Assembly (NCBI GenBank): GCA_020445665.1
Contig: JAGRGD010000138.1
Coordinates: 1 to 44,983 of the forward strand
Reading direction: 5' to 3'
DNA: 44,983 bases
Source: Rhodocyclaceae bacterium
GTDB taxonomy: Bacteria; Pseudomonadota; Gammaproteobacteria; Burkholderiales; Rhodocyclaceae
Part shown: positions 18,450 through 28,423 of the stretch, one piece after another
Layout of the letters: each line of letters starts with the position of its first letter
Numbering within the stretch: the first letter of the stretch is position 1
The notes under the pieces: model-generated
The model's input: the letters and a program-made list of their open reading frames with translations, nothing else
Databases searched by the model: none
Told to the model about the DNA's origin: nothing
Program-made: the position numbers and the translations under genes

Positions 18450-19262
18450 ATGTCAAATACCCGAAGCCGCCGTGCGTTCATCGCCAGTCTCGGCAGTCTG
18501 GGCCTCGCGCTCGCCGTTTCGCCAGCCTGGGCGCAGACTGCTCCGGCTGCTCCCGAATCCATCAGCCTCGCCGCGGCCATCAACAAGGCCGGCCGCCAGC
18601 GCATGCTGTCCCAGCGCTGCGCCAAGTGCTGGCTCATGATTTCCGAGGGTGTCCTCGCCGACCGTGCCGGCAAGTGGCTGGAGCAGTCCATCGCCCTGTT
18701 TGAGGATGGGATGACCAGCCTGAGTACCCTGCAGCCCAGCCCGGAGATTCGTGAGTCGCTTGCGCAGCTTGAAGCGGCCTGGCGACCTTACCTCGCCACC
18801 CTTTTGCAGTCGCCGTCGAAGGCCAAGGCAAAGGCCGTGTTCGACGCCAGCGACGAGGTGCTGGCCATCGCGCATCAGACAACCAAGGCGTATGAGGCCC
18901 AGGCGTCCAGCGCGGTCGGGAACCTGATCAATATCGCCGGACGCCAGCGCATGCTGTCCCAGCGAATGGCGAAGTTCTACTTCTTCGAACGCATCGGCGT
19001 CGAAGCCGATGCGTCACGGCTGGCTCTCGAGAAAGCGGCCCATGAGTTCGTCGACGCCATGAAGGTGCTGCGCGAATCGAGCGAAACCACCGAGGCGATC
19101 GCGGCAGAGCTCGCTCTGGCCGACCAGCAGTGGTTCTTCTTCGACGCAGCGATCCGGGAGCCGGTCGGTGAGCGCGCCGCGCGGAACATCGCGACCACCA
19201 GCGAACGGATCCTGCAGCAGCTTGATCTGGTCGTCTCGCGCTACGAGGCCCTCGCGGGCTGA
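18450..19262 (+). CDS. Tat-exported protein with duplicated PilJ/type IV pili chemotaxis sensor motif
   Basis: 270 aa from the second in-frame ATG; an earlier ATG at 18414 would add 12 residues before the signal. The N-terminus is a twin-arginine signal (SRRAFIASLG, hydrophobic stretch, cleavage near AWAQT). Two PilJ N-terminal-type motifs follow: AGRQRMLSQRCAKCWLM (about 47-63) and AGRQRMLSQRMAKFYFF (about 163-179). Each heads a helical bundle segment. In PilJ and NarX-like sensors this motif is part of a periplasmic ligand-sensing four-helix bundle. Here there is no transmembrane helix after the signal, no HAMP domain and no signalling domain, so it looks like a free periplasmic or secreted sensor or binding module. 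The first copy has two cysteines (RCAKC) absent from the second. Function unknown. Confidence 0.8.
   Translation: MSNTRSRRAFIASLGSLGLALAVSPAWAQTAPAAPESISLAAAINKAGRQRMLSQRCAKCWLMISEGVLADRAGKWLEQSIALFEDGMTSLSTLQPSPEIRESLAQLEAAWRPYLATLLQSPSKAKAKAVFDASDEVLAIAHQTTKAYEAQASSAVGNLINIAGRQRMLSQRMAKFYFFERIGVEADASRLALEKAAHEFVDAMKVLRESSETTEAIAAELALADQQWFFFDAAIREPVGERAARNIATTSERILQQLDLVVSRYEALAG
18594..18964 (+). repeat. Perfect 23-bp direct repeat encoding the PilJ motif
   Basis: The copies are 18594-18616 and 18942-18964, 348 bp (116 codons) apart and in the same frame. Both encode RQRMLSQR. The protein-level similarity extends beyond them, pointing to internal duplication of a roughly 116-residue unit. 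Confidence 0.75.
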
Positions 19263-19279
19263 GCCAGCTCTCGGCTCAG
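19259..19279. terminator. Hairpin overlapping both convergent stop codons
   Basis: A 7-bp stem (19259-19265 with 19273-19279) and 7-nt loop includes the stop of the PilJ-domain gene (19260-19262) and the stop of ftsX (19276-19278). There is no T-run. It may limit read-through between two convergent genes only 13 nt apart. Confidence 0.3.
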
Positions 19280-20175
19280 GCCGCCTCGCGCAGGTGCCGG
19301 TCTACCGACAGGGCGGCGCCAGCGAAGCCCAGGGCGACTGCCACCCCGAGGAGGGTCGCCACCTCCGCCAGAGAGGGCTGACCCAGGGCGAAACTCGCGC
19401 CGTAGCTGGTCGCCAGGTTGGCGACCGGCTCGCGCAGCGTGTTGATCATTGCCGACACCAGCAGCCAGGCCACCAGGCCCCCGAGCAGTCCTTGCAGCAT
19501 GCCGGTCCACAGGTAGGGGCGGCGGATGAAGTTGTCGGTGGCGCCGAGCAGTCTGCTCACTTCGATCTCGGTGCGCTGGGTCATGAGCTGCAATCGGATC
19601 GTATTGAACGTGACGACGACGAGGGCGGCGGCGAGAATCGCAGCGAGCAGCGTGAAGGCCTGTCGCCCGAGGTCGATCAGGGCGTGGATGCGTTCGACCC
19701 AGGCCGAGTCGAGCTGAACGGTATGGACTCCGGGCCAGGCGCGAAACTGCTCGGCCAGCTCGTCGAACGCAGCGGGGTCGTTGCCGGCCGGCGTCACCAC
19801 GAAGGCGTCGGGCAAAGGATTGGTCGCCAGGTCGCTGACCACGTCCTGCAGGCCACCGGCGGCGAGTTGCTCAAGGGCCTCTTCGCGGGGGACGTAGCGG
19901 AAGGAGGACAGGCTCGGCAGATCCGTCAGGCGCCGCTCCACCTCGGCCGACTGGGCGGCATCGGGCGGCATGTTCATGAAGATGCTGATCTCGGGCTTTT
20001 CACCCACGTCGCCGACGACCCGGTTGGCGTTTTCGAGCAATAGCAGGCCGCCCGCCGGCAGGGCCAGGGCGATGCCGATCACGATGGCGGTCAGCAGGCT
20101 GCCCAATGGATTGCGGCCCAGGTGCCGGAGGGCACGGACGATGGCGCCGGCCTGTTGATGCAGCCACCCTTTCAT
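19276..20175 (-). CDS. ftsX: Cell division protein FtsX
   Basis: 299 aa. The topology is typical: a cytoplasmic N-terminus, TM1 (about 26-48), a large extracytoplasmic loop (about 50-165, containing KPEISIFMNMPPDA and a VPREEALEQL motif), then three further helices (about 172-195, 220-245, 268-290). FtsX is the permease-like subunit of the FtsEX complex. That complex links the divisome to peptidoglycan hydrolase activation through EnvC-type partners. The start codon overlaps the ftsE stop by 4 nt (ATGA), so translation is coupled. The order ftsY-ftsE-ftsX is the standard proteobacterial operon. Confidence 0.96.
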   Translation of the reverse strand: MKGWLHQQAGAIVRALRHLGRNPLGSLLTAIVIGIALALPAGGLLLLENANRVVGDVGEKPEISIFMNMPPDAAQSAEVERRLTDLPSLSSFRYVPREEALEQLAAGGLQDVVSDLATNPLPDAFVVTPAGNDPAAFDELAEQFRAWPGVHTVQLDSAWVERIHALIDLGRQAFTLLAAILAAALVVVTFNTIRLQLMTQRTEIEVSRLLGATDNFIRRPYLWTGMLQGLLGGLVAWLLVSAMINTLREPVANLATSYGASFALGQPSLAEVATLLGVAVALGFAGAALSVDRHLREAA

Positions 20176-20831
20176 GCGACCTCCGCCAGTTGGCCGTGGC
20201 TCATCACCAGGCGCCGGGGGGCCGCGTCGTCGAACAGGCTCGAGTCGTGGGTCGCGACCAGGACGGTGACGCCAGCGGCGTGAAAGGAGCGGAACAGGGC
20301 GGCGATGTCGCCGGCGTAGTCGGCATCGAGGTGGGCCGTGGGTTCATCCGCGACCAGGATCGACGGGCGATTGACCACCGCCCGGGCGATGGCCACGCGC
20401 TGCTGCTCGCCGCCGGACAGGGACAGGGGCATCTCGCCGCCGCGACCGCCCAGGCCCACGCGCTCGAGCGCCGCCTGGACGCGCCGGCTCGCGTCGGCGG
20501 GCGGGTGTCCGGTGATCGTGAGAGGCAGCAGCACGTTGTCGAAGACGCTGCGATCGAGGAGCAGGCGGATTTCCTGCAGGACGAGGCCGATGTTCCGGCG
20601 CAGATAGGGAATCGCCTGGCGGGGCAGGGCGCCGACATCCTCGCCGCCGACCGTGACGGTCCCAGCGCTCGGGCGCTCGATGGCGGCGATCAGCTTGAGT
20701 AGCGAGGTCTTGCCTGCGCCCGAGTGGCCGCTGAGGACCGCCAGTTCTCCCCGTTCGAGGCGGAAGCTGACGTCGGTGAGGCCACCCTGGCCGCCCGGGT
20801 AGTGCAGTGAAACCCGATCGAACGCGATCAT
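20172..20831 (-). CDS. ftsE: Cell division ATP-binding protein FtsE
   Basis: 219 aa, usual length. All ABC ATPase motifs are present: Walker A SGHSGAGKTSLLKL (about 35-48), signature LSGGEQQRVAIARA (about 136-149) and Walker B SILVADEPT (about 157-165), then the H-loop histidine in VATHD. It works on the cytoplasmic face with FtsX. It starts 6 nt after the ftsY stop and ends overlapping ftsX. Confidence 0.97.
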   Translation of the reverse strand: MIAFDRVSLHYPGGQGGLTDVSFRLERGELAVLSGHSGAGKTSLLKLIAAIERPSAGTVTVGGEDVGALPRQAIPYLRRNIGLVLQEIRLLLDRSVFDNVLLPLTITGHPPADASRRVQAALERVGLGGRGGEMPLSLSGGEQQRVAIARAVVNRPSILVADEPTAHLDADYAGDIAALFRSFHAAGVTVLVATHDSSLFDDAAPRRLVMSHGQLAEVA

Positions 20832-20837
20832 TCCGGC

Positions 20838-22070
20838 TCAGTGCCCCGCGGCCGGTGTCTTGATGTCAAGCAGCGCATTCACGAACTCGCGGGCCCTGAA
20901 GGGCTGCAGGTCGTCGATGCCCTCGCCGACCCCGATGAAGCGCAGCGGCTTCGGGCACTGGCGGGCGATCGCCGCGACGACGCCGCCCTTGGCGGTACCG
21001 TCAAGCTTGGTGACGACCAGCCCGGTGACGCCGATCGCGGCGTCGAAGGCCTTGACCTGGGCGAGGGCGTTCTGGCCGATGTTGGAGTCGAGCACCAGCA
21101 GGACCTCGTGGGGCCCGGTGGGGTCGGCCTTGGCGATCACCCGCTTGACCTTGGCGATCTCCTCCATCAGGTGCAGCTGGGTTGGCAGGCGACCGGCGGT
21201 GTCGGCCAGTACCACGTCGATGCCACGGGCGCGGGCGGCATTGACCGCATCGAACATGACCGCTGCCGGGTCGCCACTCTCCTGGGCGATGACGGCCACG
21301 CCATTGCGCTCGCCCCAGGTCTGGAGCTGTTCGCGGGCGGCTGCGCGGAAGGTGTCGCCGGCGGCGAGCAGGACGCTCTTGCCCCGCGACTGATACCACT
21401 TGGCGAGCTTGCCGATCGAGGTCGTCTTGCCCGAGCCGTTGACACCGGCGAGCATGATCACGAACGGCGTGTGACCATCGACATCGAGGGGCTGCTCCAG
21501 GGGCTCGAGGATGCGCACCAGTTCGGTGGCCAGCGTGTCCTGCAACTGGTCGGTGGTCTCGAGGCGCTCCTTCTTCCAGCGCTGGCGCAGGGTGTCGAGC
21601 AGGTGGGTCGTCGCGTCGACGCCGCAGTCGGCCATCAACAGCGTGGTCTCGAGTTCTTCGAGGAAGTCCTCGTCGATCTTGCGGCGGCCGAACAGGCCCG
21701 AAAGCCCACCACCGAGCTGACTGCGCGTGCGGGACAGGCCGGCGCGGAGGCGATCCGCCCACGAGCGCTTTGCGGGGGCGGCGGCTTCGAAGGCCGCAGG
21801 CGGCGCTGCCGGCATGTCGGGCTCGGCGACAGGCGGTGGCGCTTCCGGCTCGGCCTCGGTCTTGGCGGCGTGCGGAGGCGGTGCATCGCTCGGTGCCGAG
21901 GTGGTCTCAGGCGAAGGCTCGGTGACCGTCGGCGCCCCGTCGTCGGCGAGCCGGTCGTCGGCGGGCGCTTCCGACCGCGCATCTGCAATCGTCGCGTCCC
22001 GATCGTCCGCAGCGGGCGGGTTCGCCTTGTCGGCGGGCTGGGCAGGCTTTTTCTTCAGGAAACCAAACAT
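20838..22070 (-). CDS. ftsY: Signal recognition particle receptor FtsY
   Basis: 410 aa from the ATG giving MFGFLKKK; a GTG five codons upstream is also in frame. The acidic, proline/alanine-rich A domain (about 8-115) is of the usual variable kind. The NG domain follows: helical N region (from about 120), G1 GVNGSGKTTSIGKLAKW, DTAGR, and TKLDGTAKGG near the end. FtsY is the membrane-associated GTPase that receives SRP-ribosome complexes. It is the first gene of ftsY-ftsE-ftsX and divergent from the first M16 peptidase gene, with 141 nt between the start codons. Confidence 0.96.
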   Translation of the reverse strand: MFGFLKKKPAQPADKANPPAADDRDATIADARSEAPADDRLADDGAPTVTEPSPETTSAPSDAPPPHAAKTEAEPEAPPPVAEPDMPAAPPAAFEAAAPAKRSWADRLRAGLSRTRSQLGGGLSGLFGRRKIDEDFLEELETTLLMADCGVDATTHLLDTLRQRWKKERLETTDQLQDTLATELVRILEPLEQPLDVDGHTPFVIMLAGVNGSGKTTSIGKLAKWYQSRGKSVLLAAGDTFRAAAREQLQTWGERNGVAVIAQESGDPAAVMFDAVNAARARGIDVVLADTAGRLPTQLHLMEEIAKVKRVIAKADPTGPHEVLLVLDSNIGQNALAQVKAFDAAIGVTGLVVTKLDGTAKGGVVAAIARQCPKPLRFIGVGEGIDDLQPFRAREFVNALLDIKTPAAGH

Positions 22071-22211
22071 TCGGGGTCCGGTCACAGGCTAGGTTCGAGA
22101 GATCCCGGCTGACAGGTCCGGCGCATGCCGCTAAGATGCGGCGCGCCCCTGAAGGGCCGCCGACGGGCCGGGAAAATAGCCGCAAATTCTAACAGAAGCA
22201 GGATATTGCCA

Positions 22212-23582
22212 ATGAAGCATGGACGCGTTTCCGTGGTTTTAAGCGTTGCTGTCGTGGCCGGAAGCCTCTCCCTTCCGGCATCGGCGAATCCGTTCGAGAC
22301 CACGCTCGACAACGGCCTGAAGGTGGTGGTCAAGGAAGATCGCCGGGCGCCTTCGGTGGTCAATATGGTGTGGTACCGGGTCGGCGCCATCGACGAGATC
22401 GACGGCTCCACCGGTGTGGCCCACGTGCTGGAGCACATGATGTTCAAGGGCACGGATTCGCTGCCCGCCGGTGAGTTCAACAAGCGCGTCGCCGGCATGG
22501 GGGGCAAGGACAATGCCTTCACCAGCCGCGACTACACGGCCTACTTCCAGCAGGTCCCGGCTGCGCGCATCGGCGACGTCATCGCGCTCGAGGCCGACCG
22601 CATGCGCCACCTTAACTTCTCCGACGACGACTTCGCCAAGGAGATCGAGGTGGTCAAGGAGGAGCGCCGGCTTCGCACCGATGACAAGCCGCACTCGCTC
22701 GTCTATGAGCAGCTGATGGCCACCGCCTTCGTCGCCCACCCGTATCGCCGGCCGGTGATCGGCTGGATGACCGATCTGGACCGGATGAAGGCCGACGACG
22801 CCCGTGACTGGTACGCGACCTGGTATGCACCCAACAATGCGACCGTGGTGGTGGTGGGCGACGTGGATCACGAGGAAATCTTCGCCAAGGTCCGGGAGGC
22901 GTTCGGCGATTTCAAGGCCGAGGCCCTGCCGGACCGGCGCGAGATCGTCGAGCCGGCCCAGGCCGGCCCGCGCCGTAGCGTCGTCCGTGCCCCGGCCGAG
23001 TTGCCCTATGTGGCGATGGCCTGGCGGGCACCGACGCTGCGGGACATCGACAAGGATCGTGACGTCTATGCGCTCCAGGTGCTGGCGGCCGTGCTCGATG
23101 GCCACGAAGGGGCGCGAATCCCCAAGCACGTGGTGCGGGGCAGTCAGGTGGCCGTGTCGGCCGGTGCCGGCTACGACGGCACCGGGCGGGGCGAGTCGGT
23201 GTTCATCGTCGATGGGACACCGTCGCAGGGCAAGACCGTCGCCGATGTCGAGGCGGCGCTGGTGGCGGAGATCGCCCGGGTGCGCGACGAGGGGATCAGC
23301 GATGCGGAACTGAGCCGGGTCAAGGCCCAGGTCATCGCCGGCCAGGTCTATAAACGCGACTCCCTGATGGGGCAGGCGATGGAGATCGGTGCCATGGACG
23401 CCATCGGCATGTCCTGGCAGGACGACGAGCGCATGATCGAGATGCTGCGCAGCGTGACCGCGGAAGAGGTCAAGGCGGTGGCCGGGCGCTACTTCTCGGA
23501 CGACAGCCTCTCGGTGGCGGTGCTCGAGCCGCAGCCCGTCGAGAACAAGCCCCGCACCCGCCTTGCCGGCGCACGTCACTGA
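22212..23582 (+). CDS. M16 family zinc metallopeptidase, catalytic member of a pair
   Basis: 456 aa. A signal peptide (about 1-25, ending PASA) exports it to the periplasm. The inverted zinc motif is intact: His71-Val-Leu-Glu74-His75, with the third ligand Glu near 151 in VKEERRL. Two homologous M16 halves are recognisable. The second half lacks the RxxxGxxY-type arginine/tyrosine pair, which is present in the next gene's product. This is the usual bacterial two-gene arrangement, in which one subunit carries zinc and the other completes the substrate chamber. The natural substrate is unknown. The start is supported by AGGA 11 nt upstream and the signal peptide. The next gene follows after 10 nt. 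Confidence 0.92.
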   Translation: MKHGRVSVVLSVAVVAGSLSLPASANPFETTLDNGLKVVVKEDRRAPSVVNMVWYRVGAIDEIDGSTGVAHVLEHMMFKGTDSLPAGEFNKRVAGMGGKDNAFTSRDYTAYFQQVPAARIGDVIALEADRMRHLNFSDDDFAKEIEVVKEERRLRTDDKPHSLVYEQLMATAFVAHPYRRPVIGWMTDLDRMKADDARDWYATWYAPNNATVVVVGDVDHEEIFAKVREAFGDFKAEALPDRREIVEPAQAGPRRSVVRAPAELPYVAMAWRAPTLRDIDKDRDVYALQVLAAVLDGHEGARIPKHVVRGSQVAVSAGAGYDGTGRGESVFIVDGTPSQGKTVADVEAALVAEIARVRDEGISDAELSRVKAQVIAGQVYKRDSLMGQAMEIGAMDAIGMSWQDDERMIEMLRSVTAEEVKAVAGRYFSDDSLSVAVLEPQPVENKPRTRLAGARH

Positions 23583-23592
23583 GGTTGCCCGT

Positions 23593-24920
23593 ATGCAGAA
23601 GCTTTCCACATTCCTGATCGCCCTGACTTTCGTGCTGCTCTCGGGCATGGCCCGGGCCGGCCTCGACATCCAGCTCTGGACGACGCCGGAGGGCGCCCGC
23701 GTCTATTTCGTGCAGACCGATGCGTTGCCGATCCTCGACGTGCAGGTGGACTTCGCCGCCGGCAGCGCGTTCGATCCGGCCGGCAAGGCCTCGCTGGCCA
23801 GTTTCACCCGCGGTCTCCTCGACAGCGGCGCGGGCGAACTCGATGAGGACGCCATTGCCAACCGGCTCGCCGACGTGGGTGCGCAGATGGGCGGGGGCGT
23901 CGATGACGACCGGGCGAGCGTCTCGTTGCGGACCCTGTCATCGAAGGCGGAACGGGACGGCGCGGTGAATCTGCTGGTGACCCTGCTGCAGCAGCCGACA
24001 TTTCCGGCGGCCGTGCTCGAGCGGGAGAAGAAACGCGCCGTCGCTGACCTGCAGCAGGCGCTGACGCAACCGGGGACCATCGCATCGCGGCGTTTCACCG
24101 AGGCCATCTATGGCACCCACCCGTATGGCCGACTTGCGACGGCGGCATCGATTGATGAGGTTTCGCGGGAAGACGTGGTGGGCTTCTACAAGACCCACTA
24201 CACGGTCGAACGGTCGTCGATTTCGATGGTGGGCGATCTCTCCCGGAGCGAAGCGGAGGCCCTTGCCGCCCGCATCTCCGCTGGCCTGCCCAGGGGCGGT
24301 GCCGACGATGGGATACCACCGGTTCCGATGTCCGCGGCCGCGGATATCCGTGTGCCCCACCCGTCGGCCCAGGCACACATCATGATCGGCATGCCCGGCA
24401 TCAAGCGGGAGGATCCCGACTACTATCCGCTCCTGATCGGCAACTACGTGCTCGGCGGTGGTGGCTTCGTGTCCCGCCTGATGGAGGAGGTTCGGGAGAA
24501 GCGGGGCTACGCCTACAGCGCGTACTCCTATTTTGCGCCCCAGCAGGAAGCCGGCCCGTTCCAGATCGGCTTGCAGACCAAGGGCAGCCAGGTGGACGAT
24601 GCGCTCGCGGTGGTCGCCCAGACGCTGAAGGATTTCATTGCCGATGGACCGACCGAGGAAGAGCTCGCTGCCGCGCGCGATTACACCATCAACGGCTTCG
24701 GCCTGCGCCTGGACTCCAATCGCAAGGTGCTCGGCTACGTCGCGGTGATCGGTTTCTACCAGTTGCCCCTCGATTGGCTCGATCAGTATCCGCAGCGCGT
24801 GGCCGAACTGACGGTCGCGCAGGTGCGCGATGCGTTCCAGCGCCGGGTGAAGCCCGAGCACCTTGTCCGGGTGGTGGTTGGTGGCGACGGTGACACGACG
24901 CAGGCGACAGCTGCCGCTCA

Positions 24921-24924
<4 letters not shown>
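23593..24924 (+). CDS. M16 family peptidase homologue, non-catalytic partner
   Basis: 443 aa with a signal peptide (about 1-22, MARAG). The M16 fold is clear, but no HxxEH is present; the equivalent stretch reads ASLASFTRGLLD. It does keep the C-terminal-half EVREKRGYAYSAYSYF motif, whose Arg and Tyr bind substrate in active M16 enzymes. It is therefore expected to pair with the preceding catalytic subunit in the periplasm, like the alpha and beta subunits of mitochondrial processing peptidase. GAGG lies about 10 nt before the ATG. Its stop overlaps the rsmD start by 4 nt. Confidence 0.9.
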
Positions 24925-26223
<1,299 letters not shown>

Positions 26224-26240
26224 GCGCCAGCCCCGGTGAA

Positions 26241-26278
26241 ACAAGAAAAAGTCCCGCAAGCTTGCGGGGCTTTCTTGT
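26241..26278. terminator. Bidirectional terminator between ferredoxin and dynamin genes
   Basis: A perfect GC-rich palindrome (CCCGCAAGCTTGCGGG, 26253-26268) is flanked by an A-run on the left and a T-rich run on the right. The extended arms (ACAAGAAA and TTTCTTGT) also pair. It can end transcripts arriving from either side. Confidence 0.85.
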
Positions 26279-26299
26279 TGACGTTGTCCGGCGTTGCGC

Positions 26300-28267
26300 T
26301 CAGGCGGCCCGGATGGCCGTGTCGTCGGTGTCGCCGACCAGCAGATCGACGCCGAACTCGCGGTGGATGGCGTTGGCCAACTCGTTCAGTTCCTCGATCT
26401 GCTGCAGCACGCCCTGCTCCGACTGCTGCAACTCGACAATGCGGTCTTCGAGGGTGTCGGTTGCCTGGTGGATGCGCTTGACGCTGTCGAGGCGACGCTT
26501 GAGCTGCAACTGATACTCGCGTACCTGTGTTTCGAGCGGCGACATGACCGCGCGCAGCCAGTTCTCGACGTCCCGGTTGGCCACCTCGAAGGTCTTGCGC
26601 GCCTGAATTGCGATGGTTTCGAAGAACTTCTGGGTCAGCGTGTGCTGACCGGTGGTAACGATCGTCAGTACGGTGTTGAACTGGTCGTTGAAGGCCTTTT
26701 CGAGGCGGTCTATTTCCTTCTGGTAGCGCAGGGTCGAGAACGAACTGGGAGAAGACAGCTTCAGGCCGTGCTCGACGCTGAAGCGCTTGTACATCGCGTC
26801 CAGCATCTTGGTGATTTCGGTGATCTCGCCGCTGGAGCGCTGCAGGTTGGAACGGATGTTGTTGAAGAACTCGCGCATCGCACCCTGCAGGCCGCGGGAG
26901 AACGAGGCCTCGAGCATCGCCTCGCGGGTCTTGCGGGTTTCGTCGCGCAGCGCGTCCAGGCCCAGATGGGCGAGCAGGTTGTTGGTGAGGTTCGAGAAGA
27001 CGCTGCGCACCGCGTAGTACTTCTGGAGCCCCTGCTCGAACTCGTCCTTCTCGGTCTTGACCTTGCGCATCATGTATTCGATAACGCTCTGGTTCTTGCC
27101 GCGCAATTCAGTCAACTCGTGGAGTTGCTCTCGGATGCCGGTGAGACGGGCAGAGAGCAGTTCGCGGGTGTGTTGAACGAGGTCGTCGGCCTCGCCCAGG
27201 GTGCTCTCGCGCACGATCTCCTGTTTGGTGGGCAGCAGGTCGGAGACCAGGGCGCTTTCCAGGCTGCCGAGACGGCTCTTGGCGAACAGGGCGGTATCGC
27301 CATTAATGCGACTGACGAGTGCTTTCTGAGCCGAGATCGGGAAGACCTGGGTCGGCGGCACGTTGAGCGCACTGGAGACGCTGGTGACCTGCTTGTTGAT
27401 CTCGTGCTCGATGCGGCTCTCGTCGCGCAGGCCATCCCACAGGCCGTCGATCTTGTTCAGGGCCACGAGGCGCCCGCGGCGCGATCCGTGGCTGGTGTCC
27501 ACATACTCGCGCCAGACTGCGAGATCCGACTGGGTCACGCCAGTGTCGGCGGCGAGCACGAACAGCACCGCATGAGCGTTCGGCAGCAGGGAGAGGGTCA
27601 GTTCCGGCTCGGCCCCGATGGCATTCAGGCCCGGCGTGTCGAGCACGACGAGGCCCTTCTCGAGCAGCGGGTGGGGGAAGCGGATGATGGCATGCCGCCA
27701 GCTGGGGATCTCGACGAGGTTGTCGGCGCCGGGTTTCAGACCCCGTTCTCCGGCGGGATCCACAGCAAAGCCCAGCCGCTCCGCTTCCTCAAGGGGCACC
27801 CATTTGGTCTCGCCCACTTTGGCCAGTGCGCCCTGCAGGCTCGTTGCCGAATTGGAATCCAGGGGCGTCGTGCGCCACTCGTCGTCGAAGCGCTTCAGTT
27901 CGGCCACCGTGGCATGGCTTCCGCGCGACTCGATCGGCAGAAGGCTGACACTCGGCCTGTCACCGGGCGACCATTGCAGCTCCGTCGGGCACATCGTTGT
28001 GCGGCCGGCGCTTGAAGGCAGGATGCGATCGCCATAGTCGCTGAAGAAGATGGCGTTGATCAGTTCGGACTTGCCGCGGGAGAACTCGGCCACGAAGGCC
28101 ACCGTCAGCTGGTCTTCGCGCAGACGGTCCAGGGCGTACTGAAGGCGCAACTCGCCTTGGGCATCGCCCAGGCGGTTGTGATCCAGCCAGGTCTTCAGGT
28201 TATCGACCGTGGCGGCTGCACGATTGCGCCACTCACTGTAGGCGGAAAAACGATCGATCAGGCTCAT
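26300..28267 (-). CDS. Dynamin-family GTPase
   Basis: 655 aa from the ATG giving MSLIDRF; an upstream ATG at 28291 adds eight residues. The GTPase motifs are: P-loop VAEFSRGKSELINAIF (about 59-74, with Ala replacing the usual first Gly), G3 DTPGLN (210-215) and G4 NKID (271-274). The remaining half is long, helical and coiled-coil-like with no clear membrane span, as in bacterial dynamin-like proteins that remodel or protect membranes. The G2 threonine is probably in GRTTMCPTEL (about 88-97). No second dynamin gene is adjacent, so it may act alone. It follows mutM on the same strand after a gap of about 150 nt that contains a hairpin. Confidence 0.88.
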   Translation of the reverse strand: MSLIDRFSAYSEWRNRAAATVDNLKTWLDHNRLGDAQGELRLQYALDRLREDQLTVAFVAEFSRGKSELINAIFFSDYGDRILPSSAGRTTMCPTELQWSPGDRPSVSLLPIESRGSHATVAELKRFDDEWRTTPLDSNSATSLQGALAKVGETKWVPLEEAERLGFAVDPAGERGLKPGADNLVEIPSWRHAIIRFPHPLLEKGLVVLDTPGLNAIGAEPELTLSLLPNAHAVLFVLAADTGVTQSDLAVWREYVDTSHGSRRGRLVALNKIDGLWDGLRDESRIEHEINKQVTSVSSALNVPPTQVFPISAQKALVSRINGDTALFAKSRLGSLESALVSDLLPTKQEIVRESTLGEADDLVQHTRELLSARLTGIREQLHELTELRGKNQSVIEYMMRKVKTEKDEFEQGLQKYYAVRSVFSNLTNNLLAHLGLDALRDETRKTREAMLEASFSRGLQGAMREFFNNIRSNLQRSSGEITEITKMLDAMYKRFSVEHGLKLSSPSSFSTLRYQKEIDRLEKAFNDQFNTVLTIVTTGQHTLTQKFFETIAIQARKTFEVANRDVENWLRAVMSPLETQVREYQLQLKRRLDSVKRIHQATDTLEDRIVELQQSEQGVLQQIEELNELANAIHREFGVDLLVGDTDDTAIRAA

Positions 28268-28293
28268 GGCGGTCCCGTCTCGGTTGTTCATAC

Positions 28294-28317
28294 GGACCCG
28301 TGTGCGCGCACGGGTCC
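28294..28317 (-). promoter_or_regulatory. Perfect hairpin just upstream of the dynamin gene
   Basis: A 9-bp perfect stem (28294-28302 with 28309-28317) with a 6-nt GC-rich loop. It ends 3 nt before the upstream candidate ATG (28291) and 27 nt before the preferred ATG (28267). There is no T-run, so it is more likely a 5' leader structure than a mutM terminator. Confidence 0.4.
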
Positions 28318-28423
28318 AACGAGAAATGCAGAATATCGTGATTCACGTCACCGCCAGCGCAATTCTTGAGTTCTCCCGCCCGAAGGTGGCTGCGGCTGAC
28401 GAGCGGGGCGTCATGCCCTTTGC

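Noticed and set aside
26294-28015. 573-aa plus-strand open frame opposite the dynamin gene
   Set aside because: The minus frame has intact GTPase motifs. The plus frame is only its reverse complement and has no start signal or family feature.
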